Under the pieces are notes generated by a model. The model worked only from the letters and a program-made list of their open reading frames with translations. It was not told the origin of the DNA and did not search any database. DNA of 45,726 nt from Acidobacteriota bacterium. GTDB lineage: Bacteria > Acidobacteriota > Terriglobia > Acidiferrales > UBA7541. Positions 28,716-37,958 of the stretch are shown here, piece by piece; position 1 is the stretch's first letter; each line of letters opens with the position of its first letter. Location of the stretch: the NCBI GenBank assembly GCA_003166795.1, contig PMUS01000099.1:39795-85520 (forward strand), given 5' to 3'. A program made the position numbers and the translations under genes.

Positions 28716-29435
28716 GTGACGGACGAAAAAAAAGCCGATCCTTTCAAGCCCCAGCAGCCCAGCATTCCGGGCGTGTTGCCGAGCGAGGGAAAAGCCAAGC
28801 CCGAGCCGCCCGCTTCGCTCGAACATTCTGTCGTGCCGGAGCAAAAGGCGCCGCCTCCCGTCAAGTTGATCGCGATTGCGGCGGTGGGGGCGCTCATCAT
28901 CCTAGTAGGGCTCGTGTATTGGAGCAGGAGCTCGACTCCGAAACCCACGGTGGCATCCGCTGATTCGACTACGACGGCGGCTCCCGCTGCGCCTGCCCCC
29001 GCGCCCAAGAGCGCGCCAAGCCCACTCATCGGTCCCGGACCCGTCGCGACGACGCAGGAGCTGGCGAAAACCTGGTCCGCGAAGCGTTTCCTCTTTCGCA
29101 ATTCGATCACGGGTCAGCCCCAGCCGGCCATGGTGGTGCGCTTGCCGCGCGGCGAATATTGGGGGTTCTCGCTGGTTGAGCCGTTCGGCAGATGTGAGCT
29201 GGAATATGTCACGGACCTCGACAAATTGAAGACCGATTACGGATACCGCGCCGATCATCCGATGGTTGGCGACCCCTGCAACCACACGGTCTACGATTTG
29301 CTGCGTTACGGCGGCGGGGCGTCGAACGATGATCTCGTTCGCGGCGTGATCGTTCAAGGATCCGGCATCCGGCCGCCGATGGCGATTGAGATTCGCGCGG
29401 ACGGCAAAGACGTTGTTGCCGTGCGCGAAGAATAG
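28716..29435 (+). CDS. Hypothetical single-span membrane protein
   Basis: Starts at GTG 28716 and encodes 239 residues. A charged, Pro-rich cytoplasmic N-terminus (1-50) is followed by one transmembrane helix (51-69, LIAIAAVGALIILVGLVYW), a Pro/Ala linker, and a periplasmic domain from about 110 on. That domain contains GEYWGFSLVEPFGRCELEYV and GDPCNHTVYDLLRYG, whose two cysteines may pair, and ends in a PPMAIEIRADGKDVVAVREE strand. I do not recognise the family. The base composition and coding pattern match the neighbours. It ends about 80 bases before a terminator that belongs to the convergent gene. Confidence 0.7.
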   Translation: MTDEKKADPFKPQQPSIPGVLPSEGKAKPEPPASLEHSVVPEQKAPPPVKLIAIAAVGALIILVGLVYWSRSSTPKPTVASADSTTTAAPAAPAPAPKSAPSPLIGPGPVATTQELAKTWSAKRFLFRNSITGQPQPAMVVRLPRGEYWGFSLVEPFGRCELEYVTDLDKLKTDYGYRADHPMVGDPCNHTVYDLLRYGGGASNDDLVRGVIVQGSGIRPPMAIEIRADGKDVVAVREE

Positions 29436-29512
29436 AGCTCGCTCAAGCACAAAACGCCGTTCCCTCTGCTCGTCATCCTGTGATTGATTCACACCGTGGA
29501 GTAATCCAGAAG

Positions 29513-29568
29513 AAAAAACACGAACGCCACTGTGCCGGTTTCAGCTAAACGGAACGGTGGCGCTCGTG
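29513..29568 (-). terminator. Rho-independent terminator of the DUF4382 lipoprotein gene
   Basis: A long inverted repeat, 29519-29537 pairing with 29550-29568 (17 of 19 positions pair, counting one G-U), with the loop in between, followed on the minus strand by six T's (29518-29513). It begins 18 bases after the minus-strand stop. Confidence 0.85.
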
Positions 29569-29586
29569 CAGTATTTTGCCTTCGGG

Positions 29587-30978
29587 TTAGTCGGTTAACT
29601 GCTCGACCGATCGGGCCACCATTACCGGCGTGCCGGTGGCCGGATCGATGAGGATGAATCCGACCACGCGAAGCGGGATCGCCTGCATCCCCGTCAACGC
29701 CGAGAGCCCGCTGAGATTGATGAAGTTGGTGCTGTTTGTGGTCAGAACGGTCAGCGGCTGCGGCAACAAAACTCCGGCTGTCCATTGATCGCTCAGCTCG
29801 AAGCTTCCGGAATTGCCGGATTGCACGACCGTCTGACCGGTAACCAACGAACCCGCCTGTCCCTGACGTCGCAGCACGACGCGATGGACCGTAAGGGTTG
29901 CAACACCGTTCGTGGTTACGAGTTTTCCTCCGACGCCAACGGACTGTCCTGCAGCCAGCGCGGAGTTGTTAAATAGCAGGGTGGTGATCGGATTCGCGAT
30001 ATTTGCGATCCTGTACTGTTCGCTGCCGTTCAACGCCAGCGTTTCAATCTGGCCGTCCTCGACACCGGTAATATCCGGCAGCTCGGCGCGAACGTACAAA
30101 TCCGCTGCTGTCGCGGGTCCGGTAGGCGGACGAATGCTGGTAAACAACCCGGCGAGGTAGAAACCGTCGTTCGACACGACCTCGAGTTCTGAGGCATCGA
30201 TATCGTGCGTGACGGGATCGATGGTGCCCGAAACTTCAACAATCGTGTTCGTGGTGAACGAGCTGATCGGATCGCTCGGATCGTCGAGGATCGTATTGGC
30301 ATTCGTCTGGACGGTCCACTGACGGCCTTTCGGTCCCTGTATCACGAAGCTGGTGCCGGTCGTGGTGCCGACCACGCCACCGTAGAAGTCGTCGATCGCG
30401 ACATTCGCGTCATCTGCGGCGAGCAATTGCATATGGAAGACCGGATTGATTGCGCCGGTTACCTGGCCGTTCATGTCGGTCACAAGCGACTGCCGCAGGT
30501 CGAACTCCATGCGCAGGCCGACGAGCTGGGCATCGCTCATCACAAAGGGAGTCGCAAACGTGACGGGCACGCTCGATTCCGAGAGCGTACCGTCCATCGT
30601 GTTAATCGTCGGAGGATTCTGAGTTGTGTCAATAAAGCTGATGACCGGACTTGAGATCGTAACCGTCGCGGACGAATAGGTTCCCGTCGGAACGGCGCTG
30701 AGATCCAGAAGCTGGTGCAAGCCGCTCAATTGCGCGAAGTCAACCACTTGCGGCGCGCTCAAAACCGAAACGTTGGTCGTGCCATTATTCAACGTCACGC
30801 CCGTAACCATGATCTGGCAGGAGATCACGCTCGGCAATGGCGCATCGGTGCCGATCGTGAAAACCGAAGCCTGGCCCGTAGGTCCAGGATTGGAAGCTGG
30901 AGTTGATCCGCTGCAACTGCAAAGACCCAGCACAGCCAGAAGCACAAAAAACACACCCGTAGCTTTAGGATTCCCCAT
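29587..30978 (-). CDS. DUF4382/DUF5666-type lipoprotein
   Basis: A 463-residue protein with GAAGGAG eight bases before the ATG. The signal ends in a lipobox LCSC with lipidated C22. Residues about 35-185 resemble DUF4382 (FTIGTDAPLPSVISCQIMVTGVTL…VDFAQLSGLHQLLDLSAVPTGTYSSATVTIS). The remainder carries repeated OB-like beta segments of the DUF5666 type (GTSFVIQGPKGRQWTVQTNANTIL). Such lipoproteins are abundant in Acidobacteriota and of unknown function. The upstream 256-bp divergent gap contains a 7-bp stem hairpin (31013-31034) in the likely leader. A strong terminator lies downstream. Confidence 0.82.
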   Translation of the reverse strand: MGNPKATGVFFVLLAVLGLCSCSGSTPASNPGPTGQASVFTIGTDAPLPSVISCQIMVTGVTLNNGTTNVSVLSAPQVVDFAQLSGLHQLLDLSAVPTGTYSSATVTISSPVISFIDTTQNPPTINTMDGTLSESSVPVTFATPFVMSDAQLVGLRMEFDLRQSLVTDMNGQVTGAINPVFHMQLLAADDANVAIDDFYGGVVGTTTGTSFVIQGPKGRQWTVQTNANTILDDPSDPISSFTTNTIVEVSGTIDPVTHDIDASELEVVSNDGFYLAGLFTSIRPPTGPATAADLYVRAELPDITGVEDGQIETLALNGSEQYRIANIANPITTLLFNNSALAAGQSVGVGGKLVTTNGVATLTVHRVVLRRQGQAGSLVTGQTVVQSGNSGSFELSDQWTAGVLLPQPLTVLTTNSTNFINLSGLSALTGMQAIPLRVVGFILIDPATGTPVMVARSVEQLTD

Positions 30979-31234
30979 GATTATTCTCCTTCACCCTATG
31001 GATGACTGCTGTAGCCGAATACGCTATTTCGGCTGCTGAAGGTCAAACCCGCAGCATGCAAAAAAGTTGTGCCAATTTCTCGCCGTAAACCGGATTTTCC
31101 GGAGCCACGAGGCCGGGATTGGACGGCATTTAGACGCCTGGTCGCATCGTAGTAAAGTGAACCGCGCGACCCTGAAAGGTTTCGCTGACTGGTAAGCGCC
31201 CGGGGCCGGCGAGAAACAAGAAGGAGAAAGCAAA

Positions 31235-32299
31235 ATGCGCGAGAGATCGATCCTCTCGGTCACGATGTTGGCCATCGCGTTGGTAATCGGATGTTCCAGC
31301 AAGGCGAATGATGCGGCGCTCGTCACCAGCATCCAATCGCAAATGTTTTCTGATCAGCAGCTCAGGGGCGCGAGCCTGCAGGTAACGTCCGACCACGGAC
31401 AAGTGACGCTGAACGGGACCGTGCCCAACGACGAAGCGCGCCTCGACGCATTCAAAATCGCGACGCAGACCCCCGGCGTGAACAAAGTGAACGATCAAAT
31501 GACCATCGAAATCCCGGCGGCGCCGCAGGCGGAGATAGTCGCGCCTCCCGTGAAGAAACATGATCGCGCTGCACTGAAAGCAGGCGCGGATAAGAAAAAG
31601 AAAAAACATCAACCTATCCCGGACGATGCAGAGTCGGCTTACAACGCCCCGCAGGATGACCCGCCGCCCGCAGAGGCCCCTGTTGCGACGCCCGCACCGC
31701 GACCAGATCCGGTGCCAACTCCTGCTCCGGTCCCCGCACCGCCGCCACCACTGCAACCCGTACCGGTGTTGGTTGCCGCGGATACCACTCTGGCGATCCG
31801 CATGATTGACGGCATTGATTCGTCGGTGAACCACGCGGGCGAAATATTCCATGCCGCGCTCGACGCGCCCATCGTCGTCAACGATGAAGTGCTCGTTCCG
31901 AAAGGCGCGGATGTATATGTGCGGCTGGCGTCTGCCAGCTCCGCCGGAAGATACAGCGGCAAGAGCGAACTCCATCTCGAACTCGTGAAGCTCGAGCTCC
32001 GCGGACAATCCTATCCGCTGGTCAGCAGCACGTATTCACTGGCCGGCAGCTCGCAAGGCAAAGGCACGGCCGAGAAAGTCGGCGGCGGAGCCGTGATCGG
32101 CGCGATCATCGGCGCGATTGCCGGCGGCGGAAGAGGCGCGGCCATCGGAGCCGGAGTCGGAGGCGCCGGCGGCGGTATTTACCAAGGCGCGACGGGCGGC
32201 AAGCAGGTAAAAATCCCGTCGGAGACGAAATTGAATTTCCAGCTCGGCCAACCTGTGACGATCAACGCCATGCCGCGATCCGCCCCATCGGCGGAGTAG
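31235..32299 (+). CDS. BON-domain lipoprotein with glycine-zipper tail
   Basis: A 354-residue protein with AAGGAG seven bases before the ATG. The lipobox ends at C20 (LVIGC). A BON domain occupies about 28-92 (LVTSIQSQMFSDQQLRGASLQVTSDHGQVTLNGTV…VNKVNDQM), a fold thought to bind phospholipid. A Lys-rich stretch, then a Pro/Ala-rich linker (about 140-180) follow. After it is a beta domain (ALDAPIVVNDEVLVPKGADVYVRL) and a glycine-zipper segment around 285-318 (GGAVIGAIIGAIAGGGRGAAIGAGVGG) that could insert in a membrane. It probably helps maintain the envelope. No operon partner is evident. Confidence 0.85.
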   Translation: MRERSILSVTMLAIALVIGCSSKANDAALVTSIQSQMFSDQQLRGASLQVTSDHGQVTLNGTVPNDEARLDAFKIATQTPGVNKVNDQMTIEIPAAPQAEIVAPPVKKHDRAALKAGADKKKKKHQPIPDDAESAYNAPQDDPPPAEAPVATPAPRPDPVPTPAPVPAPPPPLQPVPVLVAADTTLAIRMIDGIDSSVNHAGEIFHAALDAPIVVNDEVLVPKGADVYVRLASASSAGRYSGKSELHLELVKLELRGQSYPLVSSTYSLAGSSQGKGTAEKVGGGAVIGAIIGAIAGGGRGAAIGAGVGGAGGGIYQGATGGKQVKIPSETKLNFQLGQPVTINAMPRSAPSAE

Positions 32300-32553
32300 G
32301 CGGCAGAGCGAAAAGTATTCGCCGCGAACCCGAAGAGAACATCCATCCTCTTCCCGCTCTATTTTCCCCCGCCATCCGCGCGCCGCAAGATTGAACTGGT
32401 TGGCTTATCCGGCGAATGCTACGCTTACGCCGCTTGGTCAGCGGTCAGTGCGGAAACTCTTTGTTCTCTCCCCGTTTGGCCCAGGAATGTTATTTTAGCC
32501 ATGGATAATGATGGCTCGCGCGGATCGGACCGCACGGGCCGGGGGCTTGGCGC

Positions 32554-32733
32554 ATGAGATTTTTTGGCTTTCTGCTTTTATTGGCGGGCTGGGTGATCGT
32601 CCTGACCGCTCTTGCCCTGATGGCGGCTGATGCGCCGCGAATCGCTTTCGTGCTGGCCGGCGTTGGCGTGGAAATTGTGGGACTTGTGCTCGTGATCCGT
32701 GCGCATCCGCTTCGGCGAGGTGCACACGAGTGA
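32554..32733 (+). CDS. Small two-helix membrane protein overlapping amt
   Basis: ATG 32554 gives 59 residues: MRFFGFLLLLAGWVIVLTAL, a short polar turn, then FVLAGVGVEIVGLVLVIRA and a basic tail HPLRRGAHE. Two hydrophobic helices are predicted. The stop codon TGA overlaps the GTG start of the ammonium transporter in GTGA, a classic coupling arrangement. The ribosome site is weak (GGGGG about 10 bases upstream). I do not recognise a family. Its position suggests a partner or translation leader of the transporter. Confidence 0.6.
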   Translation: MRFFGFLLLLAGWVIVLTALALMAADAPRIAFVLAGVGVEIVGLVLVIRAHPLRRGAHE

Positions 32734-34064
32734 TCCCCGCTCCCACTGTCGGTATTTCGTACCCGGCGACGCTGCTTTGCCTCGTATTCATTTTTCTGGT
32801 GCCGTGCGCGGCCGCCGGGCTCGCGCTGATCAGCACCGGTCTCGGGCGTTCGCGCAGCGCGGCGCATTCGATGATGTCTTCGATGTGCGTGCTTGCAGTG
32901 GCGGCCCTGGCGTATTTTGTGTGCGGCTTCGCGTGGCAGGGATTCGCCGGAGGCCCCGCGCACGTTGCGTTGGTTGGCGGCAAGGAGTGGAGCTGGATCG
33001 CCTTCGGCGAATTTTTCCTGCGCCATCAGGCGCTCGATGGATCGCCCGCATCGCTTGCGGCGTTGCTCGGAATTTTTAGCGTCGGATTGGCCGCGCTCAT
33101 TCCCCTGGGCAGCGGAGCCGACCGCTGGCGGCTGGGCGCGTGCTGCGCTTCGACTGCCGTGCTAGCCGGATGGACGTATCCGCTGTTCGCGCACTGGGTG
33201 TGGGGCGGCGGATGGCTGGCGGAGCTCGGGACCAATTACGGGCTGGGCCGAGGATTTGTGGATACCGGGGGCGCCGGAACGATTCAGGCTGTAGGCGGAT
33301 TGACCGCTCTCTCCATCGCGTGGATTCTGGGCGCGCGTCACGGCAAATACACGCATGAAGGATTGCCGACCGCGATTCCGGGGCACAACGGCGTGCTGGT
33401 AATGCTCGGCTGCATGCTCGCGTTGATTGGCTGGCTGGGATTGAACTCCGCCGGCGCAATCCTCTATAACGGCGCGGAGCCGGGCCAGACCGTGCAAGTG
33501 GCGATCAACACAATTCTGTCGGCGGCTGTTGCTGCGTTGACAGCTGCAGTGATTACCCACGCGCGCTTCGGCAAACCGGACGCATCGCTGACGGCGAACG
33601 GTTGGATCGGCGGCCTTGCGGCGAGCAGCGGCGCTTGCGCATTTGTCAGCCCGGCTATGGCCGCGATGATCGGATTGTTGGCGGGAGCGCTCGTCACGTT
33701 CTCGGTGGAATGGTTCGAGCTGCATATGTCGGTGGACGATCCCGGAGGTTCGATTTCAGCGCACGCGATGGGCGGGCTGTGGGGCGTGCTTTCGGTGGGG
33801 TTGTTCGCGAGAATCCCGGCGATGGGCGACGCCGGGATGCACGAAAGCGGCGACACCGGACAGTGGCTCGCGCAACTGGTGGGCATTGCGACGTTGATTG
33901 GTTTCGTCCTGCCAATGACCTACGGGCTGAATTGGCTCCTGGATCGCATGTACACGCAACGCGTGGCCGCCGAGGGCGAACGGCAAGGCATGGACCTTTA
34001 CGAATTGGGCGCGGGCGCATATCCGGATTTCATCGTCCACAACGACGAATTCACGGAGAGATGA
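32730..34064 (+). CDS. amt: Amt/MEP/Rh-family ammonium transporter with altered twin-histidine site
   Basis: A 444-residue protein starting at a GTG that overlaps the upstream small gene by four bases. Eleven hydrophobic helices are visible. Family landmarks are FAHWVWGGGWL (153-163), FVDTGGAGTIQAVGG with the conserved D178, NGWIGGLAASSGACAFVSP (290-308) and DDPGGSISAHAMGGLWG (336-352). In E. coli AmtB the pore is lined by H168 and H318. Here the second is H345, but the position of the first is Q186 (codon CAG at 33285-33287). The protein should still reside in the inner membrane as a trimer, but conduction or selectivity may differ. No glnK (PII) gene accompanies it, unlike the usual amtB arrangement. 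Confidence 0.9.
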   Translation: MIPAPTVGISYPATLLCLVFIFLVPCAAAGLALISTGLGRSRSAAHSMMSSMCVLAVAALAYFVCGFAWQGFAGGPAHVALVGGKEWSWIAFGEFFLRHQALDGSPASLAALLGIFSVGLAALIPLGSGADRWRLGACCASTAVLAGWTYPLFAHWVWGGGWLAELGTNYGLGRGFVDTGGAGTIQAVGGLTALSIAWILGARHGKYTHEGLPTAIPGHNGVLVMLGCMLALIGWLGLNSAGAILYNGAEPGQTVQVAINTILSAAVAALTAAVITHARFGKPDASLTANGWIGGLAASSGACAFVSPAMAAMIGLLAGALVTFSVEWFELHMSVDDPGGSISAHAMGGLWGVLSVGLFARIPAMGDAGMHESGDTGQWLAQLVGIATLIGFVLPMTYGLNWLLDRMYTQRVAAEGERQGMDLYELGAGAYPDFIVHNDEFTER

Positions 34065-34237
34065 CGCCGGGAAGCCGCCGCACCCTTCGATTGGAGTTGC
34101 GGAAGCTTGCGAACGCAATCAGGTTACAATCGAAGCATTCGGGTACTATATAGGCAGCGCGACGCGCGAACTGTAACCGCCTCTAAGTTTTCGCCGTCCA
34201 AGAAGCATCCGGCTCTGGGCCCGGTGGGGATCAACCA

Positions 34238-36001
34238 ATGAATAGACGCAAGTTGCTGTCGCTGCTGGGAATGTCTCCGGTGCTGCTAACCGGCAATCCT
34301 GCACAAGCGGGTCAAACCAAACATGCTGCCGCTCCGGCTGCCGACCCAGGCGCGGTCAAAATCACGACCGTCAATCCGAAAGGCACTCCGCCGTCCATTC
34401 AACTGATTCCGATGGCTCCTCGCCTCGACTCGCTCGATGGCAAAACCGTGTATCTCGTGGACACGGGATTCCACGGTTCGGACGCCCTCTTGCATCAGGT
34501 CGAGCTGTGGTTCAACAGGAACATGCCGAGCGTCACCCTGGTCTTCAAGCGCAAAGCCGGTCCCTACGCGCAAGACGATCCGCCCCTTTGGAAGGAAATC
34601 AAGGAAAAGGGCAACGCGGTCATCATGGCCACGGGCCATTGAAGCACGTGCACCCCAGCGACCGTCGGTCACTGCATAACAACTGAAAAGATGGGCATCC
34701 CCAGCGTTCCCCTGGTTACCAAGGCGTTCAAGGATCTCGCGATCCTCAACGCGGGAAAACGGGGAATGCCGCTTGAGCGCATCTGCTTCACGCCGCATCC
34801 CGTGTGGGGCAAGACTCCCGAAGAATTACGTGTGTACGTGGATGGTCCGGACCCGATCACCGGAAAGCCGCTGATGAAGGAAGTGGTGGATGGGCTGACC
34901 GTGCCGCTCAGCGCGGACGAAAAGAAGACGGGAATCGTTTCCGTCTCCGTGGGGCCTCCGACCTTTACGGACACCGCCGAGAATTTGCAGGAATTTTACC
35001 TCAACAACGGCTACACGGATTTTCTCCCGATCGTCCTGCCTACCCAGGAAAAAGTGGATGCGATGCTGAAGGGCTCGAGCCACCATCCCGACGAGGTCAT
35101 CGGCAAAATGGCGGCGGGCGCGTATCCACCATGGACCTACACGGTCCGGCAGGTGGCTGCAAGCGCGGTGATGGCGGGATGCAGGCCCGAATATTTCCCG
35201 ATTTTGCTCGCGATCGCCTCCACGGGAATCGCTTCGCTTTTCAGCTCGACGAATTCGTTCGCGTTTTCGATGATCATCAATGGTCCGATCCGCGACAAGC
35301 TCGAATTTAACTATGGGATCGGGGCCCTGGGGCCGTTCGCGCAGGCCAATGCCACGATTGGGCGCGCCTGGACGATCATGTCGAAGAATCTTGGAAACGG
35401 CGGAATTCCCGGCGACACGTATCTGGGTTCGGTGGGCAACAACCTGAACTACAACAACGTGGTGATTGCCGAGAACGAAGAGGCAAGCCCGTGGGATCCA
35501 TTCCACGTCCAAAGAGGCTTCAAGAAGGAAGAGAACGTCGTCAGTTTGTTCCGCGGGCTGGGCGTGGTTCCCGGACAGGTAGCTCGGGGCAGCAGCGTCA
35601 ACACCAGCCCGATGTTTGATGCCCAGCTGAGCGACCTCTTCAGCACGTTCACGGGATTCTTCGGCGCGTTGGTGATTGCCGACCCGTTGGTAGCCGTGCG
35701 CTTGAAGGAACAGGGCTACGACACGAAAGAAAAGCTAATTGATTGGCTATACAAGAATACGACTCAGACCGTGAAGGATTACAAAGGCCGGAACTACTCC
35801 TATCTGTTCGAGTACCCGCAGGCGTTGCAGGGCGTCGAACCCTTCGCGACCTGGTACAAACTTCCCGACGATGCCGTGATCCCGCATTTCCCGAGGGCGA
35901 GCAGCTTCAACGTTGTGGTCACGGGCGGACAGACGAACGCTTACCCGCAAGCCGCGAATATGAGTTACGGGGTCAGCGTCTCGATTGACAAGTGGATGTG
36001 A
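34238..36001 (+). CDS. Predicted selenoprotein, UGSC-type domain plus C-terminal domain, copy 1
   Basis: Read through the in-frame UGA at 34640-34642 as selenocysteine, this is a 587-residue protein. GGTGGGG precedes the ATG by about 8 bases. The N-terminus MNRRKLLSLLGMSPVLL is a twin-arginine-like signal. Residues about 45-200 match the UGSC-type family: MAPRLDSLDGKTVYLVDTGF, AVIMATGH-U135-STC138-TPATVGHC146, then EKMGIPSVPLVTKAFKDL and FTPHPVWGK. The U-x-x-C pair is a thioredoxin-like redox motif. Residues about 245-587 form an uncharacterised domain with VMAGCRPEYFPILLA, INGPIRDKL, NATIGRAW and VIAENEEASPWDPFHVQ. The final stop is also UGA, with no hairpin. Function is unknown; an exported oxidoreductase is inferred. 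The alternative, two separate genes, is unlikely because the second half has no ribosome site. Confidence 0.88.
34640..34677 (+). promoter_or_regulatory. Predicted bacterial SECIS element, copy 1
   Basis: UGA followed by a hairpin: CAG-C-GACC (34656-34663), loop GUC (34664-34666), GGUC-A-CUG (34667-34674), with one C/A mismatch. A possible basal 3-bp extension pairs 34648-34650 with 34675-34677. The loop G is 22 bases after the UGA, within the spacing known for bacterial SECIS elements, whose apical loop usually carries a GU. Confidence 0.7.
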
Positions 36002-36016
36002 CAACCCGATAAGGAT

Positions 36017-36067
36017 TGTCATCCCGAGGGAATCCGCCGAAGGCGGTTGACCGAGAGATCTGCTGTC
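36017..36067. repeat. Intergenic TGTCATCCCGAG…GATCTGCTG dispersed repeat
   Basis: Between selenoprotein copies 1 and 2 lies TGTCATCCCGAGG, a perfect hairpin CCGCC-GAA-GGCGG (36034-36046) and GAGAGATCTGCTGTC. This matches, from general knowledge, a short palindromic intergenic element (TGTCATcCCGAGc...GGATCTGC) found in many bacteria, including Acidobacteriota. It carries no transposase. Confidence 0.6.
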
Positions 36068-36110
36068 AACGACCGGATCGGAAGTATCGGCCACTGTTTT
36101 GAGGTGAACC

Positions 36111-37880
36111 GTGAATAGACGAAAGCTCCTGTCCCTGCTGGGAATGTCTCCGGCGCTCCTCGCCGGCGCTCAAATGGAAGCGCAGCAGCCCAAGGCCGCG
36201 AAATCCGGCAAAGTCGCCGCCGCGGAAAACGCCCAGTTCGAAGCGCTGAATCCGAAGGGCTCGCCGCCCCCCGTCAAGCTGATTCCGATGGCGCCCCGCC
36301 TCGACAGCGTTCACGGCAAGACAATCTATCTGGTTGACACCGGATTCATGAGCGGAGGCGTGCTCCTGCAGCAGATGCAGATCTGGTTCAACAAGAACTA
36401 TCCCGACGTCACCGTTGTATTCCGCAAAAAAGCGGGATCCTACATGGAAGACGACCCGCCGCTGTGGAAGGAAATCAAGGAAAAGGGCAACGCGGCGATC
36501 ATGGCCATCGGCCATTGAAGCAGCTGCACACCAGCGACCGTCGGTCACTGCATAACAATGGAGAAGTTGGGGATTCCCTCCGTCCCCATGGCGACGAAGT
36601 CGTTCGCCGATCTGGCGAAATCAAATGCCTCGAAGCGAGGCATGCCGCACATTCGCGCGTGTTTCACGCCGCACCCTGTTTGGGGCAAGACCGCCGAACA
36701 GTTGATGGCGTACGTCGAAGGAAACGATCCCGTCTCCGGCAAGCCGCTGATGCAGGAAATCATCGACGGGCTGACGGTGCCCCTCATCGCCGAAGACACA
36801 AAAACCGGGATGATGGACGTCAACGTCGGCCCGCCGGTCTACGGCCCCGACACGCTTGATAATCTGCAAATACATTTTCTCAACAATGGGATGACGGACT
36901 TCCTTCCCATCATCATTCCCACGCCGGAAAAAGTGGACGCGATGCTCAAAGGCTCGAGCCACCATCCCGACGAAGTGGTCGGCAAGATGGCCGCGGGCGC
37001 ATTTGCCGCGTGGACGTTCACCGTGCGGCAAGTGGCCGTGAACGCGGTGATGGCCGGATGCGAGCCGGAATATTTCCCGATCCTCCTGGCGGTAGCTTCG
37101 TCTGGAATGGCGGCGCTTGGCAGCTCCACCTCTTCCTTCGCGTACTCGATGGTCATCAATGGACCGATTCGCGACAAGCTCAACATGAATTACACTATCG
37201 GGGCGATGGGTCCTTTCGCGCAACCGAACGCAACCATCGGGCGCGCGTGGACGCTCATCGGAAAGAATCTCGGTAACGGCGGAATTCCCGGCGACACGTA
37301 CATGGGCTCGCAGGGCAACAACACGAACTACAACAACATCGTGATCGCGGAAAATGAAAAGGACAGCCTCTGGACGCCGTATCACGTGCAAAAGGGATTC
37401 AAGCCCGAGGATAATGTCGTCAGCCTGTTCGCGGGCGAGGACATTCGCCAGGGCCACGGCGCGCGTGGCGCGGGCGTGCTCGAGAATCCGATGTTCGACG
37501 ATCAGATCAGCGACATGTTCCGCACGCTCACAAGCCAGTTCGACGCGCTCGTGATTTGCGATCCGCTTACGATCAAACGCCTCGTCGAGCAGGGCTACGA
37601 CACTAAGGAAAAATTGACGGACTGGTTGTGGAAGAACACGATGCGCACCGCCAAGGACTACCGTGACTCCGCGTTTGTTTACACTTTCCATTATCCGCGC
37701 GCGCTTCGCGGTGAAGAACCCTACGCCACGTGGTACAAATGCCCCGAGGGCACGCTGATTCCCTATTGGCCCAAGCCGGATAACATCGTTCTCGTGTGCG
37801 CCGGCGGGCAAACGAATCCGTTCTTCCAGGTCGGTAACCTGACCTATCGCGTAAGCGTCTCAATTGATAAGTGGATGTGA
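36111..37880 (+). CDS. Predicted selenoprotein, UGSC-type domain plus C-terminal domain, copy 2
   Basis: GTG 36111, with GAGGTG four bases upstream, to UGA 37880, reading through UGA 36516-36518, gives 589 residues. Signal MNRRKLLSLLGMSPALL is twin-arginine-like. The active-site block is AIMAIGH-U136-SSC139-TPATVGHC147, then MEKLGIPSVPMATKSFADL and ACFTPHPVWGK. The C-terminal domain keeps VMAGCEPEYFPILLA, INGPIRDKL, NATIGRAW, GNGGIPGDTY and VIAENEKDS. By eye about two thirds to three quarters of the C-terminal domain is identical to copy 1. It has extra cysteines late in the chain (ALVICDPL, WYKCPEG, IVLVCAGG) not found in the others. The gap from copy 1 is 109 bp and holds the dispersed repeat. 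Confidence 0.88.
36516..36553 (+). promoter_or_regulatory. Predicted bacterial SECIS element, copy 2
   Basis: Same hairpin as copy 1: left arm 36532-36539, loop GUC 36540-36542, right arm 36543-36550. The differences from copy 1 are AGCAGC for AGCACG and ACA for ACC before the left arm; the stem and loop are unchanged. Confidence 0.7.
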
Positions 37881-37958
37881 GCGCACGGTCACCTCGATAA
37901 GAGGGAGCGCGCGGCGTTGTTGAGGTAAAATGGGGTCTACACAACCTAGGGGGTGGAA

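Noticed and set aside
34097-34130. TACAAT at 34125 as promoter of the selenoprotein cluster
   Set aside because: Nearest -35-like boxes (TTGCGG, TTGCGA) are spaced 22 and 12 bases away, outside the usual range.
36621-37811. 396-codon open frame on the minus strand opposite selenoprotein copy 2, and similar ones at 4400-5665, 5979-7157 and 7704-9530
   Set aside because: Arg/His-rich translations with no family resemblance, mirroring clearly coding genes on the other strand; a normal effect of high GC.
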